Of a stretch of DNA of 64,000 nucleotides, positions 51,103 to 61,517 are shown one piece after another. The DNA is from Dehalococcoidia bacterium. Lineage in GTDB: Bacteria; Chloroflexota; Dehalococcoidia; Lucifugimonadales; Lucifugimonadaceae. Under the pieces are notes generated by a model. The model made no database searches, was not told the DNA's origin, and saw only the letters and a list, made by a program, of their open reading frames with translations. Location: the NCBI GenBank assembly GCA_012959765.1, contig DUCO01000040.1, positions 1-64,000 on the forward strand, read 5' to 3'. Both the position numbers and the translations under genes were made by a program. The stretch's first letter is position 1, and each line of letters opens with the position of its first letter.

Positions 51103-54100
51103 TTATGTGGTCAAGTTGCGGTACAGCTGGGGCAGGCGCTTCGGAAGCAGGCTGATGTCGGGCAGAACCTCGTAACTGAAGTCTTCCATCATCGTCTTCA
51201 TGTAATCGTGTCCGGCCTTGTCCACGGTCAGACAGAACGGCGTGATGCCCATGTTCCGAGCTTCGATCAGCGACTGACGGGTGTCATGTACCGCGTATTC
51301 CTTCTCAACCCCTTCTCGGGAGTAGCCACGATCCTGCGGTCGACCGTCGGAGATCAGGAATAAGAATCGCGAACGAGCTTCCACTTCATTCAGCTTTGCA
51401 GCCGTGTGACGAATCGCAGGTCCCATGCGGGTTGCGTGAAGCGGGGCGATACGGTCGATACGTCGCGGAACAATTTCGGTGAATTTCTCGTCGAGGTCCT
51501 TGATCGTGTAGAACTCGACATTCTCTCGTCCGTACCCAGAGAATCCGTAGATACCGTATGCATCGCCAAGCGTTTCGAGCGAGTTGACCAGAAGAGTTAT
51601 CCCTTCCTTCTCAACGTCGACAATTCGCTTGTAGGTTCGGCGGAGGCCCTCCGAGCGACGTGAACGCAGCCAGACCATGTATTCGACTGGATCATCGGGC
51701 GCACCCCAGTCGTCAGACGGCTTCTTAGCTTCGTCGATAGCTTCGGCTGTGGACGCAGAGAGGTCGAGAAGGAACGCAACGGCAACCGAGCGTTCGTTCT
51801 TGTTCCTGCGCCAGTACAGCTTCTCTTCAGGAGAAACACCGATCCTTATATCGATCAGTGCCTCCAGAACCGTATCGAGGTCATATTCTTCGCCATCTTC
51901 AAGTCGCTTCTGCTTTCGGTACATCTCGGGGATGACCAGCTCGAACTGGCGTTTGATCTGTGAGACAAGACCTGCGTTTTCGGCGAGTGTCTCACGGAAG
52001 AAATGCGGTTCGCCATCGGTCATGATCTTCTCGTGGACCATGCACCAGTTTGGCTTGTATTCGTTCGCCCTGAAGTCCCACTCCGGGTAAGTGTAGGTGT
52101 CGGGTTCGGTGGCCGTAAGTGGGCCGCCATCTTCATCGACGTGCTGTGACGGACCGGGTTGGAACTGCTGATTTTCGGTATCGCGTTTCTGCAGCTCTTT
52201 CATCAAGTTTTCGATCATCTCGGAAACCTGTTGATCGCCGCCTTCTTCGCCTTCCGTCTGCTCCATCTCCATCTCGGGAGCGTTCTTCATCATCTCTTCG
52301 AGCTGCTCTTGAGTGATCGGTTCCATCTCGCCGCCCTCAGACATCTCGCCGCTTTCCATCATCTGCATTTGGGAAAGCAACTGAGAAAGCTCGGGCTTGA
52401 ACTCGCCTCGGTAGTCGACTTCCTGTGGCGACGAGTAGTCCTCTTCTTCGCCTTCGGATTCGAACTCCTGCTCGTCGGAACCGTCTTCCGGTTCGCCCTC
52501 ACCTTCACCATCGGGGGAAGCCTGGCCCATGAACTGCTGAATCACCTCTTCAGGGTCGACGACATCCTCTTCGTCGTTGTCTGAAGATTCTTCTTCCTCT
52601 TCGGGTTCGAGTTGTTCGAATTCGTCATCGTCCAACTCGTCGTTCTTGATATCGATGAGAATCGAGTAGGCACGAATCGCGGCCTCGGCAGCGTCTTCTA
52701 CGATCGCATCGACCGTGGTGACCTGCCTGATGAGTCTGCGAAGCTTACGAGCCGCATCTTTGTGCTCACCCGGAACGATCATGTCGTCGACCTGCCCAAG
52801 ACTCACCCTGATCATGAACTCGACCAGTGCCTCACGAGCCGGCAGATCGGTTACCTCGGGGCGGGATTCGAGCGCTGCGCCACGCACGATCGCGTACATC
52901 GACATAATCCCCGGGTACAACTCTGCAACGTTGCCGTCGATTCGTGAACTCTCGAGAACCGTAAAGACGTCGAGGGCCAGTCGACGTTCGTGGAACAGAT
53001 CGAAGAAGCGGCTCATGTCGGTCAAGAACTCGGGAGCCTCTTGTTCAGCGGCTGGTTCAGGTGTTACCGACGATGCAGCAACAGGAGATTCATGGCCAAA
53101 CACAATCACTTCTGGCTTTGCCGAAGCCTTCTTCTTGGCTTCCTCGTCGACGGCCTTGGCCGCCTTGAGCTCAGTTGCTCCGGGAAGTCGTGGGCGAAGA
53201 TCATCAAATATGAACGACGGCTCGTTGAAGTCGAATGCGAACGACCCGAATTCGATGTGCCCTATCTGGTGGGTTGAAATCACCTTGAAGAAGCCGAAGT
53301 TTTCGTCTTTAGACGTGTATCGGTTGATAACCGAGGGCATGTAAATCGTCGTGCCTTCAGTTGTTGGCAGTTCGCCCTGGAACCAGCCGATGTTCTTTTC
53401 GGCGAGAGCCTGTGCGGCCTGAATATCGATATTGCGACCGGTTAGGGCCAGGCAGTACATCGAAATGATGTCTCGGACCCTGGAAAGCTCGATTGAAGAC
53501 GAAAGCGAATCGAGCATTTCGAGCGAGCGAGGTGATTCAAGCCTGAAGTACGAGACCGCAGCCTCGTCACTTTCGCGGGCAGTCTGGATGCCTTCGATTT
53601 GCCACTGACCCATCTGGTCGAACGTCACTCGTTCGAGAACTTCGGGAACGATCTTGAGAAATTCTGGTGCTGCCGGAGCCGAAACAGCGGCAATGCCGTC
53701 GGTCATTTCGAGCAGGCGATCCCTTGAATCGGTTGGCACGCGATTCACGGTGTTGGCACCATCTCTCAGCACTCCGGCTGCATCGCTTACACCGGTAATT
53801 ACCAAGCGACGGGCAAGCGAAATCAACGGTGCACGGTGGGTCGAGTTGAGCTCGATCAGTGCTGCAGTAGCCGAATCGAAAAGCACTGCCGTTTCGCGCC
53901 ACGACTTTTCGGCAACGATCTGGGCGAGGTTTATGAACCGGTCGATATCGCCCGGAATTTTGGGGAAGAGGTCGATGCCAGCACCAAGGGCGTCGCCAGC
54001 CTGATCGTATGAACGGCGTGAAAGCACTTCGAGGAACTCACCAAAGTGGCAGAACTCTTCGAATGAAAGTGACTCAAGCAGATCAGGTGTTGCTTCGAAC

Positions 54101-54540
54101 AGACGGCAGGCGAGAGCCGACGACTTCCACGTTCCGCGATAAAGCGCACGACAGACGTTTGCCCAGTCGTCGATGTACCGGGGTCGAAGCCTGAGCATGG
54201 ATTTGGGCGACGATTTGAAATATGCGACGGCGAGCGACGGCGAATCTTCACAGAGCGAAGTGCCTGTCTTTGCCCACTTCAGGAATTGGCCTGAAGGCAG
54301 CTGGCGCTGAACGGCCACGGATGCATCGAAGAACTCCGCTGCGGCTTCCCACGAGCGGACTGTTTTACGTGCGATCTCAAGCCCTTCAGTGGACCATTGC
54401 TGGCACGTCTCGTCGGCGAGCCGGCCTGAAAGTTTCTCGAGGGCTATTTCGTAGCGTTCAAGAACTGGCGCAGGAAACTGCTTGAGTTCTTCTCTTGTGT
54501 TTTCGATAGCCGATTGTTTTGGGTCGTCAGAACTAGTCAA
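51103..54540 (-). CDS. VWA domain-containing protein (NorD/CbbO/CobT-like)
   Basis: 1145 aa; acidic low-complexity linker (EEEEESSDNDEEDVVDPEE...), VWA domain VAVAFLLDLSASTAE (MIDAS DxSxS), FLFLISDGRPQDRGY. Confidence 0.88.
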   Translation of the reverse strand: MTSSDDPKQSAIENTREELKQFPAPVLERYEIALEKLSGRLADETCQQWSTEGLEIARKTVRSWEAAAEFFDASVAVQRQLPSGQFLKWAKTGTSLCEDSPSLAVAYFKSSPKSMLRLRPRYIDDWANVCRALYRGTWKSSALACRLFEATPDLLESLSFEEFCHFGEFLEVLSRRSYDQAGDALGAGIDLFPKIPGDIDRFINLAQIVAEKSWRETAVLFDSATAALIELNSTHRAPLISLARRLVITGVSDAAGVLRDGANTVNRVPTDSRDRLLEMTDGIAAVSAPAAPEFLKIVPEVLERVTFDQMGQWQIEGIQTARESDEAAVSYFRLESPRSLEMLDSLSSSIELSRVRDIISMYCLALTGRNIDIQAAQALAEKNIGWFQGELPTTEGTTIYMPSVINRYTSKDENFGFFKVISTHQIGHIEFGSFAFDFNEPSFIFDDLRPRLPGATELKAAKAVDEEAKKKASAKPEVIVFGHESPVAASSVTPEPAAEQEAPEFLTDMSRFFDLFHERRLALDVFTVLESSRIDGNVAELYPGIMSMYAIVRGAALESRPEVTDLPAREALVEFMIRVSLGQVDDMIVPGEHKDAARKLRRLIRQVTTVDAIVEDAAEAAIRAYSILIDIKNDELDDDEFEQLEPEEEEESSDNDEEDVVDPEEVIQQFMGQASPDGEGEGEPEDGSDEQEFESEGEEEDYSSPQEVDYRGEFKPELSQLLSQMQMMESGEMSEGGEMEPITQEQLEEMMKNAPEMEMEQTEGEEGGDQQVSEMIENLMKELQKRDTENQQFQPGPSQHVDEDGGPLTATEPDTYTYPEWDFRANEYKPNWCMVHEKIMTDGEPHFFRETLAENAGLVSQIKRQFELVIPEMYRKQKRLEDGEEYDLDTVLEALIDIRIGVSPEEKLYWRRNKNERSVAVAFLLDLSASTAEAIDEAKKPSDDWGAPDDPVEYMVWLRSRRSEGLRRTYKRIVDVEKEGITLLVNSLETLGDAYGIYGFSGYGRENVEFYTIKDLDEKFTEIVPRRIDRIAPLHATRMGPAIRHTAAKLNEVEARSRFLFLISDGRPQDRGYSREGVEKEYAVHDTRQSLIEARNMGITPFCLTVDKAGHDYMKTMMEDFSYEVLPDISLLPKRLPQLYRNLTT

Positions 54541-54568
54541 CTCTGGTCTTGCCCTTTTTCAGACTTTG

Positions 54569-55150
54569 TCATGCTGCATTCATCACAACGTCGATTACGT
54601 CAGAAATTATCCGGCCCGAAGCGCCCCAAATAATTCGATCTTCATATGCGTAAGCAGTTATTTTTCGTGTCTGTCCATTTCGGATCAGTGTGATGGTGCG
54701 TTTTGAAGCTGCATCAACAAAAATCCGTACTGGCACACTTACTACCTCAGCAACTTCGCTTTCCTGAGGTGTAATTTTTACAGCGTCTTTAACGCGCCCT
54801 GTGTATGGTCGAACCTCGAATCCCGTCGATGTGTCGACCGAACTCATCTGACACCAGATATCGATATCGTTTGAGTCGATTCCAAGCTCCTCGTTCGTCT
54901 CACGTAATGCGGTGTGCATCAGCGATTCGTCCGAGTCCTCAGTCATCCCGCCAGGGAACGCCCATTCACCACTGTGATGTCGGAGCGTTGCTGCCCTTTT
55001 GATCATCAACACACAGGGTTCACCGTCTGTCATGTTGAACAAAACAGACACGGCCGCGGCAGCTCCGTTACCCTCGGCTCTCTGGCTTCCGCCAGAGTAA
55101 GACCGGAGGGTAGTTTCGAGCTGTTTGATCGTTAGCTTGGTGGTGTTCAC
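54569..55150 (-). CDS. NUDIX hydrolase (CoA pyrophosphatase-like)
   Basis: [29 protein letters not shown] Nudix box. Confidence 0.92.
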   Translation of the reverse strand: MNTTKLTIKQLETTLRSYSGGSQRAEGNGAAAAVSVLFNMTDGEPCVLMIKRAATLRHHSGEWAFPGGMTEDSDESLMHTALRETNEELGIDSNDIDIWCQMSSVDTSTGFEVRPYTGRVKDAVKITPQESEVAEVVSVPVRIFVDAASKRTITLIRNGQTRKITAYAYEDRIIWGASGRIISDVIDVVMNAA

Positions 55151-56028
55151 GCGAAGATCGAAGTTACGACCTCGTCAATGCTGCGCTGGATCTGGGGGTC
55201 GTCTGTGATACCCCAGGTCACAGAAACCTGGCATGCTCGACGGTCGGCTACGCCTTCTTTGATCAGGCGACCTGCATAAATAAGCATTCGAGTGCTGGCA
55301 CCTTCTTCAAGTCCATGCTCACGAAGGTTACGAATTTTCACACCGAGCCTCGCCAATCGTTCGGCAATAGCTGGTTCGCAACCCGATTCGTGGGCGATGA
55401 TCAATGCTTCGTGTTCTTCATCCGGGAAGTCGAATTCCAGAGCCACGAATCGCTGTCGGGTACTGTGCTTCAAATCTTTAAGCGCGTTCTGGTAGCCAGG
55501 GTTGTAGGAAACAACCAGCAGGAAGCCGTCGGCTGCATCGATAGTCGAGCCGAGCTTGTCGATGGTCAGCGAACGTCGGTGGTCGGTGAGCGGGTGAATG
55601 ATAACCGTGGTGTCTTTTCGAGCCTCAACTATTTCATCGAGGTAGCAAATTCCACCGAACTTCACTGCGCGGGTTAGCGGGCCGTCGATCCAACGTGTTC
55701 CGTCGGCATCGAGCAGGTAACGCCCAACAAGGTCGCTGGCGGTGAGGTCTTCGTGACATGCCACGGTGATCAGCGGAAGCTTTTCGCCCGTACCATTCGG
55801 GGAAACGTCTTCGGGGTTTCGTTTTGAAATGCCCTCACTCAAGCGCCACGCCATGTGCTCAACGAATCGGGTTTTACCGGTACCTGTCGGGCCTTTTAGG
55901 AGAATAGGTACTCTCTGGCGATAGGCCGATTCAAAAATTTCGATTTCGTCAGAAGTCGGTACGTAATACGGTTGTTCCGTCACGTAATACTCTTCGATAT
56001 TTCGTTCGATGTATTGCTGTGTGGCCAT
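55147..56028 (-). CDS. AAA+ ATPase, MoxR/CbbQ/NorQ type
   Basis: [83 protein letters not shown]. Confidence 0.93.
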   Translation of the reverse strand: MATQQYIERNIEEYYVTEQPYYVPTSDEIEIFESAYRQRVPILLKGPTGTGKTRFVEHMAWRLSEGISKRNPEDVSPNGTGEKLPLITVACHEDLTASDLVGRYLLDADGTRWIDGPLTRAVKFGGICYLDEIVEARKDTTVIIHPLTDHRRSLTIDKLGSTIDAADGFLLVVSYNPGYQNALKDLKHSTRQRFVALEFDFPDEEHEALIIAHESGCEPAIAERLARLGVKIRNLREHGLEEGASTRMLIYAGRLIKEGVADRRACQVSVTWGITDDPQIQRSIDEVVTSIFA

Positions 56029-56096
56029 TAGTACTCGCGCCTTGAAGGCGTTTCCTCACCAATAATTTCAGTGAACTATTTCGGATACAAATCCGT

Positions 56097-56696
56097 TTAT
56101 TTTTTCTTTGGGATTGATTCCCAGATTCTCGATACTTGAGCAATCAGTTCTTCAAGTGTTCCGTTGTTTTCGATCACCCTGTCAGATATAGCGATACGTT
56201 CTTCTCGGGTCAGCTGTGCAGCCACTCGAGCGTCGGTTTCCGATCTGCCAAGCCCCGATCGTTGCTCTACTCTCTTGTTGATTTCACCTGATGGTGATTC
56301 AACAGTCCAGACAACGTCAGCGATTTGATCCCATCCTGATTCGAATAATTTTGGGACCTCTACAATGACAACTTCAGTTCCGCGTTTCTCCTCATTTTCT
56401 AATCGAGCCAGAGTCAGCTTTCGCGTAGCTGGCCATACGATTTCCTCAAGCTCCAAACGTCGGGCGGAATCGGAGAAAACGATTTTTCCTAGAGACTTCC
56501 GATCGATAGATCCGAATTCATCCAGCACGTCGTCACCGAAACGGCTGACGATCAGTCCATGTGCCTCAGTACCTGGCTCGTAGGACTCATGCGCAACCTT
56601 GTCCGATTCGATCACCACCGCACCAAGTTCTCGAAGAACATGTGTAACCTCGGTTTTTCCGGTACCAATACCGCCGGTGAGGCCAATGACTAACAC
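56097..56696 (-). CDS. coaE: dephospho-CoA kinase
   Basis: MLVIGLTGGIGTGKTEVTHVLRELGAVVIESDKVAHESYEPG, VIVEVPKLFESGWD. Confidence 0.94.
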   Translation of the reverse strand: MLVIGLTGGIGTGKTEVTHVLRELGAVVIESDKVAHESYEPGTEAHGLIVSRFGDDVLDEFGSIDRKSLGKIVFSDSARRLELEEIVWPATRKLTLARLENEEKRGTEVVIVEVPKLFESGWDQIADVVWTVESPSGEINKRVEQRSGLGRSETDARVAAQLTREERIAISDRVIENNGTLEELIAQVSRIWESIPKKK

Positions 56697-56881
56697 TTGT
56701 GCTCCCAGTTACCAATGTGGCGAACCGAGTAATCTTACGCCCGCGCGTCCCTTATCGCTGTGTTATTTCTAACTAGATCACAGTTCAGCAGTAGTAAACT
56801 TTTGTACCCGGTATTGCCCAAAAGTAATTAGTTACGCTACCTGGACAGTTTTTCAGCCGAACGCACACGGATGCCGAGGGA

Positions 56882-58279
56882 TTGGGGAGTTTTATGACAG
56901 AGTCCGCATACCGATCGCTGCCATCGGTCGACGCATTGCTTCAATCCGATGAAGTGATGACGCTCGTGCGCGACTTTTCCCATGATGCCGTAACGACCGT
57001 TGCGAGGGAGGTTTTGGCTCGGGCCCGTTCTGCGATCAAGAGCAATGGCAAAGCCCCTTCGACTGAGATGATGATCGCCGAGATAGTCGAACGAGCGGAT
57101 AGAGCGTGGGGTGCGTGGCCGAAGGGTGTTGTGAACGCAACCGGGGTGGTCCTGCACACGAATCTTGGGCGCGCTCCGCTGAGCGTCGGGGTTGCCGAAG
57201 CAGCGGCCGCATCTGCATCGATTTATTCAGACCTTGAGTTCTATCTGAACTCTGGGAAACGCGGATCACGCAACGCCCATATCTCTGATCTGATTTCCCA
57301 AACGTCTGGTGCCGAGGCCGGCATGGCGGTGAACAACAACGCTTCAGGCGTGTTGCTTACTCTTGCCGCCGTAGTAGGAGCCGATCACGGCAAGAAAGAA
57401 GTCATCGTTTCTCGTGGCGAGGCTGTCGAGATTGGCGGTGGATTCCGGATCCCAGACGTGATGCTGCAATCGGGTGCAACTCTGATCGAAGTGGGCACGA
57501 CAAATCGGACGTATGCAGCCGACTACGAGGCTGCCATTACGCCGAACACCGGCGCTATTTTGAAGGTTCACCCGAGCAACTTTGTGGTCGAGGGCTTCAC
57601 ACATGTGCCGAGCCTCGCCGACATGGTTGCGGTGGGAAACAAGCACGGTATCCCCGTGATCAACGATCTGGGTTCCGGATGCCTTGTCGACACCCGCAAA
57701 TACGGTCTCGCTCAGGAACCGCAGGTGCAGGAATCTGTTTCCGACGGCGCTGCCTTAACACTGTTTTCTGGAGATAAGTTGCTCGGTGGTCCGCAGGCCG
57801 GGCTGATCGCCGGTGATCAGAAGTGGGTTGATCTTGTTACAAAGCATCCACTCGCCCGCGCTGTACGCATCGACAAGATGACACTTTCGGCGATTGCAGC
57901 AACACTCGTTTCGTATTTGAAAGACGCTCACGAGGAAGAAATACCGATCTGGAACATGATTTCGATGAGCGAGTCTCAGGTCGCAACCAGGGCTGAAAAG
58001 TGGCGAGATGCGATTGGCGCTGGGGATGTGACTCCGGCACGGTCGGCAATCGGTGGCGGATCATTGCCGGGTCAAACACTCCCCACTACGGCGCTAGTTA
58101 TCCAGGCCGGCAGCGCTGGTGCCGACAGCTTTGCTGCAAGCCTTCGCAAGAGCCCGGTCGCGGTGATCGCTCGCATCGAAAACAACCGGATATTGCTCGA
58201 CCCACGCACCGTGTTGCCGGGTCAGGATGATGCAGTTGTCGAGGCAGTTAAGTTCGCTCTGGAGCAGTCTGACCAATGA
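56882..58279 (+). CDS. selA: L-seryl-tRNA(Sec) selenium transferase
   Basis: 465 aa; VVNATGVVLHTNLGRAPLS, NNNASGVLLTLAAV, ISRGE-like VSRGEAVEIGGGFRIPDVMLQSGATLIEVGTTNRTYAADYEAAI, SGDKLLGGPQAGLI with the PLP Lys. Confidence 0.96.
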   Translation: MGSFMTESAYRSLPSVDALLQSDEVMTLVRDFSHDAVTTVAREVLARARSAIKSNGKAPSTEMMIAEIVERADRAWGAWPKGVVNATGVVLHTNLGRAPLSVGVAEAAAASASIYSDLEFYLNSGKRGSRNAHISDLISQTSGAEAGMAVNNNASGVLLTLAAVVGADHGKKEVIVSRGEAVEIGGGFRIPDVMLQSGATLIEVGTTNRTYAADYEAAITPNTGAILKVHPSNFVVEGFTHVPSLADMVAVGNKHGIPVINDLGSGCLVDTRKYGLAQEPQVQESVSDGAALTLFSGDKLLGGPQAGLIAGDQKWVDLVTKHPLARAVRIDKMTLSAIAATLVSYLKDAHEEEIPIWNMISMSESQVATRAEKWRDAIGAGDVTPARSAIGGGSLPGQTLPTTALVIQAGSAGADSFAASLRKSPVAVIARIENNRILLDPRTVLPGQDDAVVEAVKFALEQSDQ

Positions 58280-58668
58280 GCCCACAACGTCGCAGGCGCC
58301 CCAAGCCATCTGCCGAGCAGGGTTGGGCAGCGAGCTCTTCAGGCGGTGTTGATGCTGTGGAAATCGAGATCGATCTTCACGGAATGCGGGCGAGCGGAGC
58401 CGATACTGCGATCAAGATTCACCTGCAGCGGTGCCACAACGCTCGGCTTCACATCGCCAAAATAAATCATGGCCACGGAACCGGCGTACTAAAGCAACTC
58501 ACTCGAGATACTCTTACTAAGAGTGACCTTGTCGTTCGGCATTATCCTGCTTCATGGGGCGACGGCGGTGACGGGGTAACGATCGCTGAAATGAACTACG
58601 GTGGGCACAAGGCTTTCAACCGGCGCGCCAACAATTCGATTGTGCCCAAGGCGTTGCCTCGCCGATAG
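58276..58668 (+). CDS. Smr/MutS2-type domain protein
   Basis: VEIEIDLHGMRASGADTAIKIHL (DLHGM motif), INHGHGTGVLKQLTRDTL (HGxGxGxL). Confidence 0.82.
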   Translation: MSPQRRRRPKPSAEQGWAASSSGGVDAVEIEIDLHGMRASGADTAIKIHLQRCHNARLHIAKINHGHGTGVLKQLTRDTLTKSDLVVRHYPASWGDGGDGVTIAEMNYGGHKAFNRRANNSIVPKALPRR

Positions 58669-58778
58669 TGATCGCCAGAGGAGCGACTGGCAGCACGTCG
58701 ATTGGCGTAACCTGTGTGCACTGACAGGGACTAGTAAGTCCGCCTCCCTAATCAAACCTAGTTTGTTTAAATCTGCAG

Positions 58779-60119
58779 ATGACGTTATTTGACCGACGAA
58801 AACAAGAGTTACAGGATCGCATCGCGCCGTTGGCGACTCGAATGCGACCCACCAATCTTGATGAGTACGTGGGTCAAAAGCACATCCTGACACCGGGCAA
58901 AGTGCTTCGACGAGCTATCGATGAGGATCGCCTGCCCTCGATGATTCTCTGGGGTCCTCCGGGAAGTGGAAAAACAACTCTTGCACGACTTGTCGCCGGT
59001 GCCACAAATTCACATTTTGAGCAGTTAAGTGCTGTTTCGTCGGGCATCAAAGACGTACGGGCCGTGATGGTGGCCGCTGGAGATCGGCTCGGGCAAACGG
59101 GTCGGCGAACAATTCTTTTCATCGATGAGATCCACCGATTCTCGAAGTCACAGCAGGACGGGCTTCTCCCCCATGTCGAAGACGGAACGGTAACGCTGAT
59201 TGGTGCGACTACGGAGAACCCATCGTTCGAGGTTATCTCCCCCCTGTTGTCACGAACCCGGGTTTACCGGTTGGAACCGTTACAGGACGAGGACCTCACT
59301 GAAATCATCGAACGAGCGTTGACTGACGAAGACCACGGCCTCGGACGTGAGGGTGTTTCGCTTTCTGAAGACGCCATGCACTTCTTGCTGCGGGTTGCCA
59401 ATGGCGATGCCCGTTCAGCGCTCAACACGCTTGAGCTGGCAGTTGAATCTACCCAGAGAGATGACGACGGCAAGATCGCCGTCGAGGTCGAAACGATGGA
59501 GGAGGCGGTGCAACGCCAGTCTCGCTACGACCGGCTCGGCGACATGCACTACGACACGATTTCAGCCTTCATCAAGACAATTCGTGCTTCCGATCCAGAC
59601 GCAGCGTTGTACTACCTGGCGAGGATGATCGATGCTGGTGAAGACCCTGTGTTCATCGCTCGCAGGCTCGTTATTTCAGCTGCCGAAGACATTGGTCTTG
59701 GCAATCCAAACGCACTCGCAGTGGCGATGGCGGCTCAGCAGGCGGTAAGTTTCGTGGGGATGCCGGAGGGTCGAATTCCACTTGCGGAGGCGACTATATA
59801 TCTGGCTACAGCGCCGAAATCGAACTCAGCCTACAAAGCAATCGACAAGGCACTCGAATTCGTGCGTAGTTCGCGAGATGAGCCGGTTCCTCAGCATTTG
59901 AGGAACGCACCGACTCGATTGATGAAAGATCTTGGTTTCGGAGAGGGTTATGAATACCCGCACGACAAGCCGGGGCACTTCGTTCAGGCCGACAATCTGC
60001 CTGAGGCGATCAAGAATGCCCGCTTCTACGAGCCGGGGGATCTGGGATCCGAGCAGGCGATTCGAGAACGGTTACTCGGATGGTGGGGCGAGCGGTACAA
60101 GGACTCGTCGTCGAAGTAG
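58779..60119 (+). CDS. rarA: replication-associated recombination protein RarA/MgsA (AAA+)
   Basis: MRPTNLDEYVGQKHILTPGKVLRRAIDEDRLPSMILWGPPGSGKTTLARLVA, FIDEIHRFSKSQQD, VTLIGATTENPSFEVISPLLSR. Confidence 0.96.
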   Translation: MTLFDRRKQELQDRIAPLATRMRPTNLDEYVGQKHILTPGKVLRRAIDEDRLPSMILWGPPGSGKTTLARLVAGATNSHFEQLSAVSSGIKDVRAVMVAAGDRLGQTGRRTILFIDEIHRFSKSQQDGLLPHVEDGTVTLIGATTENPSFEVISPLLSRTRVYRLEPLQDEDLTEIIERALTDEDHGLGREGVSLSEDAMHFLLRVANGDARSALNTLELAVESTQRDDDGKIAVEVETMEEAVQRQSRYDRLGDMHYDTISAFIKTIRASDPDAALYYLARMIDAGEDPVFIARRLVISAAEDIGLGNPNALAVAMAAQQAVSFVGMPEGRIPLAEATIYLATAPKSNSAYKAIDKALEFVRSSRDEPVPQHLRNAPTRLMKDLGFGEGYEYPHDKPGHFVQADNLPEAIKNARFYEPGDLGSEQAIRERLLGWWGERYKDSSSK

Positions 60120-60276
60120 TTGCGTGGCTTCGATTTCCTGAGCGGAGTCTTCGGAGTCGAAGGATCTCGATGGAATCAACTTTCATTCCCGAAAATAGCG
60201 TGTAATTCTGCGGCTTGGCGTTGTCTCCCACGAGAGCCCTCTACTTCGCTTCGCTCCGGTCGGGAAAATTGTCTCT

Positions 60277-61517
60277 TTAGTCGACCTGCTTCAGCGCGGC
60301 CCAGACGTTCCTGACGCCCATTCGCTGGTCGTAAAGCAACAGGCCAGACCGGAATACACGGGCACTGAGCCACATCAGGAATAGTCCCGAAACAGCCGTA
60401 ACCAGAAGTCCGATGATCACCTCGTACATCATGTGAGTCCCGCCAGCTATCCGCATCATCGAGGCCGCGGGCGACGTCAGCGGGAAGTACGTCATCGCTC
60501 GGGTTAAGCCGCCATCCGGATTCGGAATGATTAGTGCCGACGCATAGATCGGAATCACTGCTGGAATTATTACTATCGCCGAAATCTGGCTGGCCTCGCG
60601 AACGGTGGTTGATGCAGCGCCAATAGACGCCATCAGCGCGGCAAATACGAAATAACCGGCGAAGTAGAAAGCGATCAAAAGTAGTATCAGTTCAGGTTTA
60701 AGGCTAAGTGCCGAGAGCCCTGCGAACTGATCGCTAATCTGTGGAACTGCAATCACAACTGCGGTTATCCAAACCGCGATCTGAAGCAGACCCGCAGCCC
60801 CAAGTCCTATGATTTTTCCAAGCATTATCGACAGCGGCGATGTCGAAGTAATGAGCATTTCCACCATACGATTTTCTTTTTCTTCAGTCACGCTCTACAG
60901 TAGAGCCGCTGTGCCGACGACGATCGAAATCAGCAACAGCATTGCGAAGATAAAGGGAGGCGCAGCTTTTGCTATTTCGTCCTGCAGGGTTCCAGATGAT
61001 TCAGGGCGCCCTTCGTCATCGACTGTAAAAAGCACATAGTTCGCTGGATCGAGTATCCGAACGACAAGTTCTGGCTCAAGCGATTCGTCTGCTACGGCGG
61101 CTCGTAAAAAGTTAAAGAAGCCATCTCCCGTTGAGTCTTCAGATGCCAGCCCCGATGACTTACGGTACCAGTCCACACGTCCCGACTCGATGTAATCGGC
61201 AGGAATCACGAACAGGGCTTTGATCTCTTCGTTGCCAAGTAGTTGCGTGCCATCCGCAAGATTTCCTATCCGCCGTACTCCAGAAATCTCGCCAAGTGAT
61301 TCGGTTATTCCCGTGTTGTCGACATATCCAATTAGGTCGCCTGAATCAATGCCATCGTCATCTCCAGATAGAGTATCGATGGCACGAGGAACGAGGAATG
61401 TGACGATGAGCATTACCAGTGGAACGCCACTGTAAAAATCCGCCAGCCAGTTCGTTTTATCTGGCGTTTGAACTCTTCTTCTATGATGACGCGGGTGTTA
61501 GCCGTGCTGCCGAGCAT
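60277..61517 (-). pseudogene. ABC-2 type permease (NatB-like), disrupted by a frameshift near 61420 and in-frame TAG at complement(60895..60897)
   Basis: MLGSTANTRVIIEEEFKRQIKRTGWRIFTVAF/PLVMLIVTFLVPRAIDTLSG...FIFAMLLLISIVVGTAALL-*(TAG)-SVTEEKENRMVEMLITSTSPLSIMLGKIIGLG: both halves are in one frame across the TAG. Confidence 0.85.

Noticed and set aside
56700-58780. tRNA-Sec (selC) near selA
   Set aside because: No ~90-nt cloverleaf with a UCA anticodon and long variable arm was seen in the gaps flanking selA.
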